The notes under the pieces: generated by a model
What the model was told of the DNA's origin: nothing
Database searches by the model: none
What the model saw: only the letters and a program-made list of their open reading frames with translations
Assembly (NCBI GenBank): GCA_013215565.1
Contig: JABSQV010000004.1
Span: forward strand, 1 to 64,000
Origin: Myxococcales bacterium
GTDB lineage: Bacteria; Myxococcota_A; UBA9160; SZUA-336
Direction: 5' to 3'
DNA length: 64,000 nucleotides
Shown: positions 33,535 through 42,383 of the stretch, in pieces
How the letters are laid out: each line of letters begins with the position of its first letter
How positions within the stretch are numbered: position 1 is the first letter of the stretch
Program-made: the position numbers and the translations under genes

Positions 33535-34875
33535 ATGACTGACTTCTACCCGCTGCCCAAGTTCGACACGAGCCTTTACAACCAGACCCTCTTCGACCCG
33601 TTGGGCCTTCTGGTGGTGCTCATACTGGGTCTGGCGACGCTGCTGGTTCCACGGCGCTGGGCCGCGCTCCCGGTCTTGCTGACACTCTGCTTCGTATCGA
33701 TGCGCCAGCGGATCGCCGTCTTCGAACTCGACTTCGGCGTCGTCCGGATCCTGGTCCTGTTCGGCTGGGTACGACTTCTCGCACGAGGCGAGACCGCTCG
33801 CATGAGATGGATCCCGCTCGACACCGCGGTGGCCGGCTTCGGCATCTTCTCCGCGATCGCCTACGTGCTGCGGAAAGGGGCCTTCGGCGCCGTCATCTAC
33901 CAGTCGGGAACACTCTTCGACCTGTACGGCATCTACTTCATGTTCCGGAACATGCTCGGCGGCTGGAGAGATATCGAACGTATCGTCACTGCCCTGATGT
34001 GGATCAGCATTCCGACCGCCGTGCTGTTTGGCATCGAGTACTGGACGGGACGCAATCCCTTCTACGCGCTCGGAGGGGTGGCAGAGTTCACGACGATCCG
34101 GGAGGGCCGCGTGCGTTCCAGCGGCGTCTTCTCCCATCCGATCCTGGCGGGCTGCTTCTGGGCGTCCCTGGCGCCGCTCTTCGGCGCAGCATGGTGGAGG
34201 GACCACGGTGCGCAGCGCGCACTGGTTCCTGTATCCCTCATCGCGGTCACGGCCATCGTCTACTTCACGGCGTCGAGTACGCCCATCATGCTGCTGACGA
34301 CGGCGGTGGTGGGCTCCCTGGCCTGGCCGCTCCGCGGCTACATGCGTGAAGTTCGCTGGACCATCCTCGCCGTCACGATCGGACTCCACCTGGTGATGAA
34401 GGGGCCCGTCTGGCACCTGATCGCAAGGCTCGACGTCGTCGGCGGTTCGACCGGCTACCACCGCTACAGCCTGATCAATCAGGCGATTAACCACTTCGGC
34501 GACTGGTTCCTGCTTGGCACGGACCTGACCTATCAGTGGGGCTGGGGTATGGGTGACGTGACCAACCACTACCTCTACGTCGGGGCGCAGTCCGGCTTCT
34601 TTGCGATGGCCCTGCTGCTGCTACTGCTGGTGCTGGCCTTCCAGCGCGTCGGCCGGCTGCGTCGGGTGGTGGCTCCGAACCTGCGATACGTGGTGCTCTG
34701 CTGGGCCCTCGGCGTGGCGCTGTTCACCAACCTGGTCGGCTTCATGGCCGTCGCGTACACGTCGCAGCTGATGGTGATGTGGCACTTGCTGCTGGCGCTG
34801 ATCGCCGCGCCTGCGATGAGCCCTCAGCCCATCCGGCGCCGTGTCCCGGCTCCGCGCCCGCTCGAAGCCTATTGA
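33535..34875 (+). CDS. O-antigen ligase/polymerase-like membrane protein (Wzy/WaaL type)
   Basis: The protein is 446 residues with about 11 hydrophobic helices, for example DPLGLLVVLILGLATLLVP near the start and YVVLCWALGVALFTNLVGF near the end. A large external loop before the last helices includes Arg and His residues (TGYHRYSLINQAINHFGDWF), the region used by Wzy/WaaL proteins to bind the lipid-linked sugar. It resembles polymerases in myxobacterial exopolysaccharide clusters. It follows the autokinase after 90 bp, and no glycosyltransferases are adjacent, so the locus is split or incomplete here. Confidence 0.75.
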   Translation: MTDFYPLPKFDTSLYNQTLFDPLGLLVVLILGLATLLVPRRWAALPVLLTLCFVSMRQRIAVFELDFGVVRILVLFGWVRLLARGETARMRWIPLDTAVAGFGIFSAIAYVLRKGAFGAVIYQSGTLFDLYGIYFMFRNMLGGWRDIERIVTALMWISIPTAVLFGIEYWTGRNPFYALGGVAEFTTIREGRVRSSGVFSHPILAGCFWASLAPLFGAAWWRDHGAQRALVPVSLIAVTAIVYFTASSTPIMLLTTAVVGSLAWPLRGYMREVRWTILAVTIGLHLVMKGPVWHLIARLDVVGGSTGYHRYSLINQAINHFGDWFLLGTDLTYQWGWGMGDVTNHYLYVGAQSGFFAMALLLLLLVLAFQRVGRLRRVVAPNLRYVVLCWALGVALFTNLVGFMAVAYTSQLMVMWHLLLALIAAPAMSPQPIRRRVPAPRPLEAY

Positions 34876-34909
34876 GCTCGAGACCCGGCCGGGCCGCGCA
34901 CAGCCGGGG

Positions 34910-35881
34910 CTATTCGATCCCCAGCCTCGCCATACGCCCGCGGAGCCGGCCGCGGCTCATTCCGAGCGCCCGCGCCGTTGCGGAAACGTTCCAGCCGTGC
35001 GCGTTCAAGGCCTCGACGATCTGCTCGCGCTCTTTCCGCTCGTACCGGACACTCGGTTTCGACTCCATCCGAGACAGTTGCAGCGCACGGTCGACGTCGT
35101 AGCGGTCCAGGGTGCGTCGCGCTTTGGAAAGGATCGCCATGCGTCGCACCGTGGACTGGACCTCGCGGACGTTTCCGGGCCATGGCTGCGCGCGAAGCGC
35201 CTCGTAGGCACTCTCTTCGAGTACGTAGGCATCGCCTCCCCGACCCTCCCAGATGCGCTGGAGTTCGAGATCCGCGAGCGGTCCGATGTCCTCCACACGC
35301 TTGCTGAGCGACGGCACCTCGATCGGCAACACGGAGAGGCGGTGCCAGAGTTCCTCGCGGAAGTACCCTTCCGAGATCAGCACCAGCAGGTCCCGTCGGC
35401 TCGTCGCCACAACCCGGAGCCGCTCGGACGCACAGGCATCGATGATCTCGACGAGTTTCGCCTGGACCTCGTCCGAACCGTCCGAAACCTCGTCCAGGAG
35501 CAGTGTCCCGCCGCACGCCTCGGCCACGAACTCACGCCAGTGCCGCTCCGGAGTCAGGCCGGTTCCCGAGATCGAGCCGGTAGACACGACGACGAACGGT
35601 CCATCGGGGGTGTAGCCGGCCCGATGCAATGCGCGCGCAGCCGCCTCCTTCCCGGCTCCAGTCGCACCCGTGATCAGGACGGGATCGGGTTCGATCGCAA
35701 ACTGCGCAACCAGGCGGCGCACCTGATCGATCGCAGGACTGGTCCCGACCAGAAGCTCTCGCTCCTGACCGCTGCCGCGCGGGGACTCCCTGAGGCGCGC
35801 ATTCAGCCAATGTGGGTTGGCGGGACGGGTGGTTAGGTTTTGCATATTCGTCGAGATCCAGGGGCTCGGAAGATGATTCAT
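34910..35881 (-). CDS. Sigma-54-type AAA+ regulator lacking the GAFTGA loop, with Fis-type HTH
   Basis: The protein is about 323 residues from ATG 35881; ATG 35845 is also possible and neither has a clear ribosome binding site. The AAA+ core has Walker A ITGATGAGKEAAARAL, Walker B CGGTLLLDEVSDG, sensor VVATSRRDLL, the arginine-finger-like YFREELWHRLSVLPIEVP and WPGNVREVQ. The stretch between Walker A and B is about 20 residues too short, and the GAFTGA sigma-54 contact loop is missing. The tail (VEALNAHGWNVSATARALGM) is a Fis-like helix-turn-helix. There is no receiver or GAF domain. It is known that such proteins (TyrR) act on sigma-70 promoters. It converges on the exopolysaccharide genes. 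Confidence 0.85.
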   Translation of the reverse strand: MNHLPSPWISTNMQNLTTRPANPHWLNARLRESPRGSGQERELLVGTSPAIDQVRRLVAQFAIEPDPVLITGATGAGKEAAARALHRAGYTPDGPFVVVSTGSISGTGLTPERHWREFVAEACGGTLLLDEVSDGSDEVQAKLVEIIDACASERLRVVATSRRDLLVLISEGYFREELWHRLSVLPIEVPSLSKRVEDIGPLADLELQRIWEGRGGDAYVLEESAYEALRAQPWPGNVREVQSTVRRMAILSKARRTLDRYDVDRALQLSRMESKPSVRYERKEREQIVEALNAHGWNVSATARALGMSRGRLRGRMARLGIE

Positions 35882-36479
35882 CGCAGCCTGAGGCCCGGCA
35901 GCTCGGACCGGAGCAGTCCGTTCGAAGTTTCGTGCGGAGAGGGCCTGCGGATGGGACGGCCGCACCTGCCTCGAGCCCAGGAGGCAGTGCTCCCGATGCT
36001 TCTGTCCACGACCCCGCCTGTCTCCGATCCTGCGCCCAACAGTCTGCCCCTAGCCCAGGAAGGATTGTGCAAAACCCGTTCCAAGTGCTTCCGCTACCAC
36101 GGAACCCGGCGACAGGAATTTGACAGCGGCGGTTCACGAACAGAATCCGCCGGTTCCTCGCCTCCGAACCGGGGCCCGGCTCGAGCGCTGCGCGCCAGGC
36201 CTGAAGGCCTGCGGTAGAACGGGTCCAGAAAATCGATCGATTGAGAGAAATTCCTCCCCATCCGACGCCAAAACCCATCGTCTTCGGTGCCCGGTAGAAT
36301 CCGGCGGAGCCGGGAGCGCCTTTCGGGGCTCGGGGCCCCTCCGCGGCTCCCGGCATCGCACCGACCCTGCCCGCGGCCACCGGCCAGTCCCGGCGCGCCG
36401 GCGGAGGCCTTCAGGCCGCCCGCTCGAACGCTTCAGCCGGCCGTCGACGGCCCGGCGGCCGCTGGCGGTGATTCCCGCT
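35882..36479. other. 598-bp gap, nothing recognised
   Basis: This lies between the AAA+ regulator start and the stop of the DUF1499 gene. The frames here are Arg/Pro/Ser-rich and look like non-coding GC-rich DNA. I found no tRNA, relic with family similarity or clear terminator. The part next to 35881 must hold the regulator promoter, but no convincing boxes are seen. Confidence 0.5.
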
Positions 36480-36908
36480 TTAGCGGCCAGCGGGACGCAG
36501 AGCGCCCTGCGACCGGAGTTCCTGCCGCAGCGACTCTACGCGGCGGCGGTTGACGCCGAAGTCCCCAACTCCGAGGCGCGACGCGGAGCGCACCGCGATG
36601 GTCTGGTCGGCTGCCCGCAGTTCGAGTTCCAGGTCATCCACGAACCCGAAGACCGCGCTCCGACACTCCGCGTGAAGATATCCGTCGCGTTCCGTCACGA
36701 TCTTGGTGCGCGGAAGCGCCGACACCGCCGAAACCGCGGAGTGCCAGGCCTGGCCCTCGGGCACCGCGAGTTCAAACGGCGCAATCGCATGGCCGGAATC
36801 AGCGGCGTCGCTCGAGACACAGTTCGGCGAAGTCGGGCACGGCGCGAGGCCGGCCTCGGACACGCCGAGATTGGTTGGCCGCGTTCCGGCACAGTTGAGG
36901 AACGACAT
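36480..36908 (-). CDS. DUF1499-family protein, possible lipoprotein
   Basis: From ATG 36908 there are 142 residues. The DUF1499 signature is clear: LAPCPTSPNCVSSDAADSGH near the N-terminus, then a domain with SALPRTKIVTERDGYLHAEC and the ending FGVNRRRVESLRQEL. The first residues (MSFLNCAGT) contain a lipobox-like FLNC. In the same frame upstream, LGLIICC would extend a hydrophobic signal, but no ATG, GTG or TTG is visible there, so the true start is uncertain. Function unknown; the family is often next to envelope or photosynthesis genes. Confidence 0.75.
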   Translation of the reverse strand: MSFLNCAGTRPTNLGVSEAGLAPCPTSPNCVSSDAADSGHAIAPFELAVPEGQAWHSAVSAVSALPRTKIVTERDGYLHAECRSAVFGFVDDLELELRAADQTIAVRSASRLGVGDFGVNRRRVESLRQELRSQGALRPAGR

Positions 36909-37141
36909 ACAGCAGATGATCAGTCCGAGGCTTCGAAAGGTCGCCGGACCGTCCCCCGAAAGCGACCCGAATGGCCGCGCCCACCGGCGACGGACCCTAA
37001 CACGAATCCTCGACCGAGAGCGCGACCCGAAACTCCCGGAGAGGCCCTGCGCGAGCGCGCACAGGTCTCGCCTGGAGTTCAGGGCGCCGGGGGTCCTGGC
37101 CGCAATGGCTCGTCGCCTCCGGGGCCGCCTCGAATCGAGCG

Positions 37142-37843
37142 CTAGTGTTCGAACTGGTACTCGCTCATCGGATGCGAGTCGACCTTTTGGAGATCGAGGA
37201 AAGCTCGACAGCTGTCGAGCATGCGACGGGCGTTGGCCTCGAGACGCTCGGCGGAACCGACCGCGTCGTAGAAGACGGCCGGGTCGCTGAGCGCCTCGCT
37301 TGGGAACGACTCCTCGACGATCGCGGCCCAGGGCGGAGCAGCGTCGGTCAGCGCGCGAACGCACTCGTTTCGCACGTACCCGAAAGTACTCTGCGTCTCG
37401 ATCGCGAGGTCCCGGTGAACCTCGAACCAGTGCTCGAGAAACTTCTCACGCGTCAGGCCGAGCCGGGGCTCGATGCACGAGACCGCACTGAAGCCGGGCG
37501 TCCGTTCTCCTGGAGCCGCGAGCCGGTGGGTATTCACCAGCGGGCGGGATTCGAGCACGAGATAGCCGGCGATCCGCTCCGACACCTCGCCGATCGTCGT
37601 CTCGAGCGGAGTTCGCTCCTGCGCCTGCTCGAGCCAGAAGCTCACGAGCGCGCTCTTGGCCGGGTCCATCGGTCCGATCCTGAGTCGCCCCCCGGCTGCG
37701 ACCGCGTCGTCGACGACGCTCAGCTTGAGCTTCCGGGCCCCGTGTGCGCCGAGCGCGGGGGCGACCCGCTCGAGCAGTACCTGCTTGAACGCTTCGTCCT
37801 CCTGCGCGGGCGGCTTCCAGAGCAGGTATACGAGTTTCTCCAC
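37142..37843 (-). CDS. EthD/dimeric alpha-beta barrel protein, last gene of catabolic operon
   Basis: The protein is 233 residues. It begins MEKLVYLLWKPPAQEDEAFK and has a second half with LTREKFLEHWFEVHRDLAIE, which resembles the EthD motif (H-x3-H-region with W-x2-H-x2-L). Two related halves suggest a fused dimer of ferredoxin-like barrels. Members help oxygenases or act as small-molecule dehydratases, and the exact role is not known. It starts 8 bp after the flavoprotein stop and is transcribed with it. Confidence 0.7.
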   Translation of the reverse strand: MEKLVYLLWKPPAQEDEAFKQVLLERVAPALGAHGARKLKLSVVDDAVAAGGRLRIGPMDPAKSALVSFWLEQAQERTPLETTIGEVSERIAGYLVLESRPLVNTHRLAAPGERTPGFSAVSCIEPRLGLTREKFLEHWFEVHRDLAIETQSTFGYVRNECVRALTDAAPPWAAIVEESFPSEALSDPAVFYDAVGSAERLEANARRMLDSCRAFLDLQKVDSHPMSEYQFEH

Positions 37844-37851
37844 GGCGGCTT

Positions 37852-39285
37852 CTAGGCAGCGCGTGCCGCGGCTCGGAGCCCCGCACGACGGCCAAAGAAG
37901 GTGCCGTCACCGATCGAGAGGCCGCTCGAGTAGCCGGGCGCGGCGAGGCAGGCCGTGGTCCGACCCGCCCCGTAGAGGCCCGGAATCGCGCTTCCGTCCG
38001 GCGTCAACACCTCTCCGAAGGGACTGGTGCGCAGGCCGCCGAGGGTGAAGGCCGCGTAGATCGAACTCTCGGCCGTGCAGTCCAGCGCCCCGAACGGCGG
38101 CCGAAGCGGCACGATCCACTCGGGCGCCTTGTGGAAGAGCGGATCCTCGCCCTTCTCCGCATGGCGGTTGTAGAACTCGAGGGTCGCACCAAAGCTCCCG
38201 GCCGGAAGCCCGAGTTCCTCTTCCAGTTCCCGGGCACTCTCTCCGGTGGCCACGATCTCGCGCGGCGCTTTGGGGCGCTCGAAGGTCTCGTCGTCGAGCA
38301 CGAGATAGGCACACCCGTTCTGCCGGTAGAGCGCATGCTCGCCCAGCACGCCGTAATAGGAATCTTCGTTGATGAAGCGCTGTCCCTGTGCGTTGATCAG
38401 AATCCCCTTCTGCAGCTTCCTCGGCGGGATGATCGGGAGCGAAATCGATCCGAACCCCATGTGGACCGCAGCAGCTCCGACCGCGGCGCCGAGTCGGATT
38501 CCGCTGCCGTCGTCGCCCTCGGCCCCGACCCGCACGCTGCAGTACTCGAGCTGCGGCGCATACTCTCGGATCATCTCCCGGTTGTTGATGAATCCGCCCG
38601 TCGCGAGAACCACCCCGCCGCGCGCTCGAATCCTGTGTTCGCGGCCGTCGACTCGGACCACGGCACCCATGACCTCGCGGTCCGGGGTCGCAACCAGCGC
38701 CTCGCAGCGGGCATCGCAGACCAGCTCCGCGTCGCTCCCAGCGACGGCGGCGAGTAGTTTCTGCATCAGGAAGCCCCCGGCGGCGTCGGGAACCTCGGGC
38801 ACGTGTCCGCGCGGCGCAGGACGTATCTTCGGGCGATAGGGATGCGCGTTTTCGCTTCCCGAAAAGACGAGTCCGTCTTCGGTCGGCGGCTCTCCGCTGT
38901 TGTCCGGGTAGAAGACCGGCTTGAAAGGCACGCCGTTGCGAACGAACCATTCGAAGTGCTCGACGCTGCCTTCGGAGTAGGCCCGGATCTTCTCCTCATC
39001 GGGGCGCGGTCCGCAGGACGCCATCAGGTAGGCAAACATCTCCTCGGCGCTGTCCTCGAAACCGCACGCGCTCTGGATCGGGGTGCCACCGCCCAGGTAA
39101 ATCACGCCTCCCGACATCGCCGATGTGCCTCCACCGGCACTCGCACGCTCGAAGACCAGGACCTCCGCGTCCACCCCGCTCGCCTCGAGCGCGACCGCGG
39201 CACCCGCGCAGCCAAGACCGATCACCACCACGTCGACCTCGCGATCCCAGTGGGTCACCGAACTCGCGTCGCGGAGCAACTGCAC
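37852..39285 (-). CDS. FAD-dependent dehydrogenase of the fumarate reductase / 3-ketosteroid dehydrogenase type
   Basis: The protein is 477 residues. The FAD-binding dinucleotide motif is VVIGLGCAGAAVALEASG near the N-terminus (G-x-G-x2-G variant), followed by TSAMSGGVIYLGGGTP, and a second FAD contact GLYGAGRTTACLAAPGYSSG near the C-terminus. The fumarate-reductase-type capping domain lies between (about 130-330). There is no signal peptide, so it is cytoplasmic, unlike periplasmic flavocytochrome c. Relatives carry out 1,2-desaturation of ketosteroids or similar ring substrates. It is 2 bp after the LLM gene. Confidence 0.85.
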   Translation of the reverse strand: MQLLRDASSVTHWDREVDVVVIGLGCAGAAVALEASGVDAEVLVFERASAGGGTSAMSGGVIYLGGGTPIQSACGFEDSAEEMFAYLMASCGPRPDEEKIRAYSEGSVEHFEWFVRNGVPFKPVFYPDNSGEPPTEDGLVFSGSENAHPYRPKIRPAPRGHVPEVPDAAGGFLMQKLLAAVAGSDAELVCDARCEALVATPDREVMGAVVRVDGREHRIRARGGVVLATGGFINNREMIREYAPQLEYCSVRVGAEGDDGSGIRLGAAVGAAAVHMGFGSISLPIIPPRKLQKGILINAQGQRFINEDSYYGVLGEHALYRQNGCAYLVLDDETFERPKAPREIVATGESARELEEELGLPAGSFGATLEFYNRHAEKGEDPLFHKAPEWIVPLRPPFGALDCTAESSIYAAFTLGGLRTSPFGEVLTPDGSAIPGLYGAGRTTACLAAPGYSSGLSIGDGTFFGRRAGLRAAARAA

Positions 39286-39287
39286 GG

Positions 39288-40160
39288 CTAGCGGTGCTTC
39301 GCGATCAGGGTATCGGCCAGACCCCGCAGCGCGTCGATCTTCTTTTCGAGCGGGAGGTCGACACCCGCATACGGGTCGCGTACGCCCAGGATGACGTCGG
39401 TAACACCACGATCTTCGAGCCGCTTGATTCCGTCACTGGAATAGGCTTCCAGCGAGATGACATGAATCTCGAAGGGCCGATCCGCGCGCCCGTACTCCTT
39501 GCGAAGTTCCGCGAGCCGCGCGAGCGCACCCTCCAGGTTCGCCGCCTGGCCGCCGCCGCCATGCATCCAGCCATCCCCGAGCCGGGCGGCACGGCGCAGC
39601 GCTGCGTCGGAGTGTCCCCCGATTAGAATGGGAATCGGCTCGCTCGGAACGGGGCAGAGCTTGACCGGCTCCAGATCGAAGTGTGTTCCGTGAAACTCGA
39701 AGTAGCCGCCGGCCGAGAGGCCGCGGATGATCTCGATCATCTCGTCCATGCGGCGCCCGCGCCCCTGCCAGGGAACGTCCAGAACCCTGAAGTCGTCGGG
39801 CCACGGGGAAAGCCCGGCGCCCAGTACGAACCTTCCACCGGTCAGACACGCAAGCGAGGTCGCCTGCTTGGCAACCAGTACGGGATGCCGGATCGGGAGC
39901 TTCACAACGAAGGTGGTGAGGCGAATCCGCTCGGTGACCGCGCCGAGGGCCGCTGCGAGCACGAACGGGTCCGGGATCGGCTGGTCTTCCAGAAACTCGC
40001 GCGCTCCGTCGTCCGTGTAGGGATAGGCCGAGTCGGAGTCGCGCGGATAGCAGACACTGTCCGGGATCGCGAAGGAGTCGAAGCCGTGGGCTTCTGCCTC
40101 GACCGCGAGCCGCGGAAGATGACCCGGGTCACACATGGCCTCGGTGAAGGTAAAACGCAC
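39288..40160 (-). CDS. LLM-class oxidoreductase, probably F420-dependent
   Basis: The protein is 290 residues from GTG 40160, placed because the family starts here (VRFTFTEAMCDPGHLPRLA) and the upstream stop is 8 bp away. It has the luciferase-like barrel pattern: AEAHGFDSFAIPDSV, RIRLTTFVVKLPIRHP, ATSLACLTGGRFVLGAGLS, PILIGGHSDAALRRAARLGD. The last strand, the FMN/F420 phosphate site, is characteristic. F420 versus FMN use is inferred from family only. It is part of the eight-gene operon. Confidence 0.85.
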   Translation of the reverse strand: MRFTFTEAMCDPGHLPRLAVEAEAHGFDSFAIPDSVCYPRDSDSAYPYTDDGAREFLEDQPIPDPFVLAAALGAVTERIRLTTFVVKLPIRHPVLVAKQATSLACLTGGRFVLGAGLSPWPDDFRVLDVPWQGRGRRMDEMIEIIRGLSAGGYFEFHGTHFDLEPVKLCPVPSEPIPILIGGHSDAALRRAARLGDGWMHGGGGQAANLEGALARLAELRKEYGRADRPFEIHVISLEAYSSDGIKRLEDRGVTDVILGVRDPYAGVDLPLEKKIDALRGLADTLIAKHR

Positions 40161-40168
40161 CCGGCTGC

Positions 40169-40645
40169 CTAGGAGTGCTTCATCTCGAGGAAATCCGTCG
40201 TCGCCAAGCGCCCGCCGGCAGCCAGCCACTCGCGAATCACGCGGGGGCCGTCCCGGCTCGGGTTGTAGATGTCTTCCTCGTACGAGAAGAGACCGTTCCC
40301 CGCGTAGATCAGGCGCGTCCAGTTCGGAAACGAGAACTCCTTGCCCGGTTCCGTGGGGTGATCGAGCGTATTGCGGCACTCGAACACGATCGCGTCGGAC
40401 GCTTCGTCGATCGCGACCCAGGTCTGCGGAAAGCGCATGTGCGGGAACGGGGCCATGACCTTGACGATCCAGTCCTCGATCGCCGCACGCCCGTGGATCT
40501 CTCCGTAGGCGTGCTCGATGTAGTGAGCGTCCTCGGTAAAAACCGCGGCCCAGATCCGCCAGTCCCCACTCCCGGAGGCGGCATCTCGAGCCCCCCGGTA
40601 GAGGTCGAGCGCGGCCTCGAGTTCGGATCGCGAAAAGTTTCCCAT
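40169..40645 (-). CDS. NTF2/SnoaL-like small protein
   Basis: The protein is 158 residues with a cone-shaped NTF2 fold pattern: RSELEAALDLYRGARDAAS, WAAVFTEDAHYIEHAYGEIH, GRAAIEDWIVKVMAPFPHM and a long beta-sheet half. Members are small-molecule isomerases, hydratases or ring-hydroxylating dioxygenase beta-like proteins. Asp and His in the EDAHYIEHAYG region are candidate catalytic residues. It is 15 bp after the SDR gene, so it probably acts on the same substrate set. Confidence 0.8.
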   Translation of the reverse strand: MGNFSRSELEAALDLYRGARDAASGSGDWRIWAAVFTEDAHYIEHAYGEIHGRAAIEDWIVKVMAPFPHMRFPQTWVAIDEASDAIVFECRNTLDHPTEPGKEFSFPNWTRLIYAGNGLFSYEEDIYNPSRDGPRVIREWLAAGGRLATTDFLEMKHS

Positions 40646-40660
40646 GCCCCCCTCCTCGCG

Positions 40661-41458
40661 CTATGCGCCCGGCATGCCACCGCGACGCCGACCCGCGGTG
40701 TTTCCGCCGTCGACCGGAAAGTCCGCACCCGTGCACGACGCGCTCTCGTCCGACGCCAGGAAGAGCACCATCCGAGCCACGTCCCCGATCAGGTCGGCGA
40801 GGCTGCGTTCCTTCTGTGTCGAGAGCCGCGGCTGGCCGAGCGGAACGACCTTCTCTACGTCGACGCCTTCGGGGATGTAGGGCGCGATCATCTCTCCGCT
40901 GCCTGCTTCGGGACAGACCGCGTTGACGCGAATACCGAAGCGGCCGAGCTCGATCGCAGCCACCCGGGTCATGCCCCGGACCGCCCACTTGCTCGACGCG
41001 TACGCGATCAGTCCGTTCTGTCCGCGCAGGCCGTCGACCGAAGAGATGTTCACGATCGAGCCGCGCCCCGCCTGTCGCATTGGCTCGATTACGGCACGCA
41101 TGCCGAGAAAGGTCCCGGTCTGGTTCACGCGCACGACGCGCTCGTAGCTCTCGAGCGTCGTCTCCTCGATCGCGGCGATGTGGAGGATCGCCGCGTTGTT
41201 CACGAGCACGTCGAGCCGCCCCAACTCCCCGACCACGCCCGACACCGCCTGCTCCCAGGCCGACTCCGATCCAACGTCGAGCGAAACGAAGAGCGCCGCG
41301 TCGCCGAGTTCCTTGGCGACCGCGCGACCCCGTTCCTCGAGGACATCGGCGATCGCAACGCGGGCCCCTTCTTCGGCAAAGAGGCGAGCCGTCGCCTCGC
41401 CGGTTCCGCGCGCGGAACCCGTCACCAGCGCGACCTTTCCGTCGAGCTTTCCCGCCAT
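40661..41458 (-). CDS. Short-chain dehydrogenase/reductase
   Basis: The protein is 265 residues from ATG 41458. The nucleotide-binding motif is ALVTGSARGTGEATAR (TGxxxGxG) and the structural motif NNAAIL (NNAG-type). The catalytic residues are Ser in IVNISSVDGLRG and YASSK (Y-x3-K). An Asp after beta-2 (VAIADVLEERG) predicts NAD use. The C-terminus ends with a Gly/Arg-rich tail. Classic SDR fold, substrate unknown, in the catabolic operon. Confidence 0.92.
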   Translation of the reverse strand: MAGKLDGKVALVTGSARGTGEATARLFAEEGARVAIADVLEERGRAVAKELGDAALFVSLDVGSESAWEQAVSGVVGELGRLDVLVNNAAILHIAAIEETTLESYERVVRVNQTGTFLGMRAVIEPMRQAGRGSIVNISSVDGLRGQNGLIAYASSKWAVRGMTRVAAIELGRFGIRVNAVCPEAGSGEMIAPYIPEGVDVEKVVPLGQPRLSTQKERSLADLIGDVARMVLFLASDESASCTGADFPVDGGNTAGRRRGGMPGA

Positions 41459-41534
41459 CACAGAACCACCGCGGCGCACCATATCAGGAAGCCCCACCAG
41501 CGCCAAGGAGATCGGAACGCGCGGCGGTCGTGCT

Positions 41535-42383
41535 TCAGGGACGCGCGGTCACGATCCAGGCGGCCGACGCCAGGCGCACGCCATCGGGACTCGCGTGTGG
41601 CGTGAGAGCTTCGCGAACGGCACGCTCGGCGGCCGCGCGCTGCTCGGGCGCAGCCGATCGAAACGCGGCACCCGCGGGACCAAAGTTGAGCGCCTGGTCG
41701 ACAGCCGCGTCGAACCCGCCGCCGACGCCGACGCGCAGCGACTGTTCGCGCGCCTCGATCTGGGTCGCGCGAAACCCGGCCCGATCGAGAATCTTCTGCA
41801 GCCGCTCGGGATCCGCGAACGCGAACGGTCCGGGCGCCTCGGGGTCGCCCGGCGGGGGAAGCTCGAGATGCGGGGCCATCGCCTGTAGCGGAAGCCGCAT
41901 CCAGGCGTTCCGGGCCAGTTCCTGCCAGCAGACGAAGGCCAGCCGTCCCGAGGCGTCGAGCGCACTCCGAAGATTCGCGAACCCGGAAACCGGATCCGAA
42001 AAGAACATCACGCCGAAGCGGGAAAAGACGAGATCGAAGCGATCCCGTTTGAAGTCGCGCGTCTGCGCATCGGCCGCTTCGAAGCGGAGCTGCGGGAGCT
42101 CCGCCGCATCCTGGCGCGCACGTTCGAGCATGGGCGCCGAGATGTCGACTCCGAGAACGCGACCGTCGGATCCCACGCACTCCGCGAGCAGCAGGCTCGT
42201 CTGGCCGGTGCCACAGCCCACGTCGAGGACGGACTCCCCGACTCGGACCTGGGCCGCATCGACTGCGGCCCGACCAAGCGGATCGATCTGTGCATCGATC
42301 AGGGACTTGCCGCGCACCCAGGCGGGCCCGGCCTGCTCGTTCCAGTACTCGATCTGTGTTGCGTTGGGACCCTGGGCCTTCAT
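41535..42383 (-). CDS. Class I SAM-dependent methyltransferase
   Basis: The protein is 282 residues. Motif I is SVLDVGCGTGQTSLLLAECV and motif II acidic VLGVDISAPMLERAR; the adenine-contact D is in RFEAADAQTRDF and the post-I motif FDLVFSRFGVMFF. This is the Methyltransf_11/UbiE-like group acting on small molecules. Its ATG overlaps the stop of the hot-dog hydratase gene (ATGA), so both are translationally coupled. A substrate cannot be named. Confidence 0.9.
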   Translation of the reverse strand: MKAQGPNATQIEYWNEQAGPAWVRGKSLIDAQIDPLGRAAVDAAQVRVGESVLDVGCGTGQTSLLLAECVGSDGRVLGVDISAPMLERARQDAAELPQLRFEAADAQTRDFKRDRFDLVFSRFGVMFFSDPVSGFANLRSALDASGRLAFVCWQELARNAWMRLPLQAMAPHLELPPPGDPEAPGPFAFADPERLQKILDRAGFRATQIEAREQSLRVGVGGGFDAAVDQALNFGPAGAAFRSAAPEQRAAAERAVREALTPHASPDGVRLASAAWIVTARP

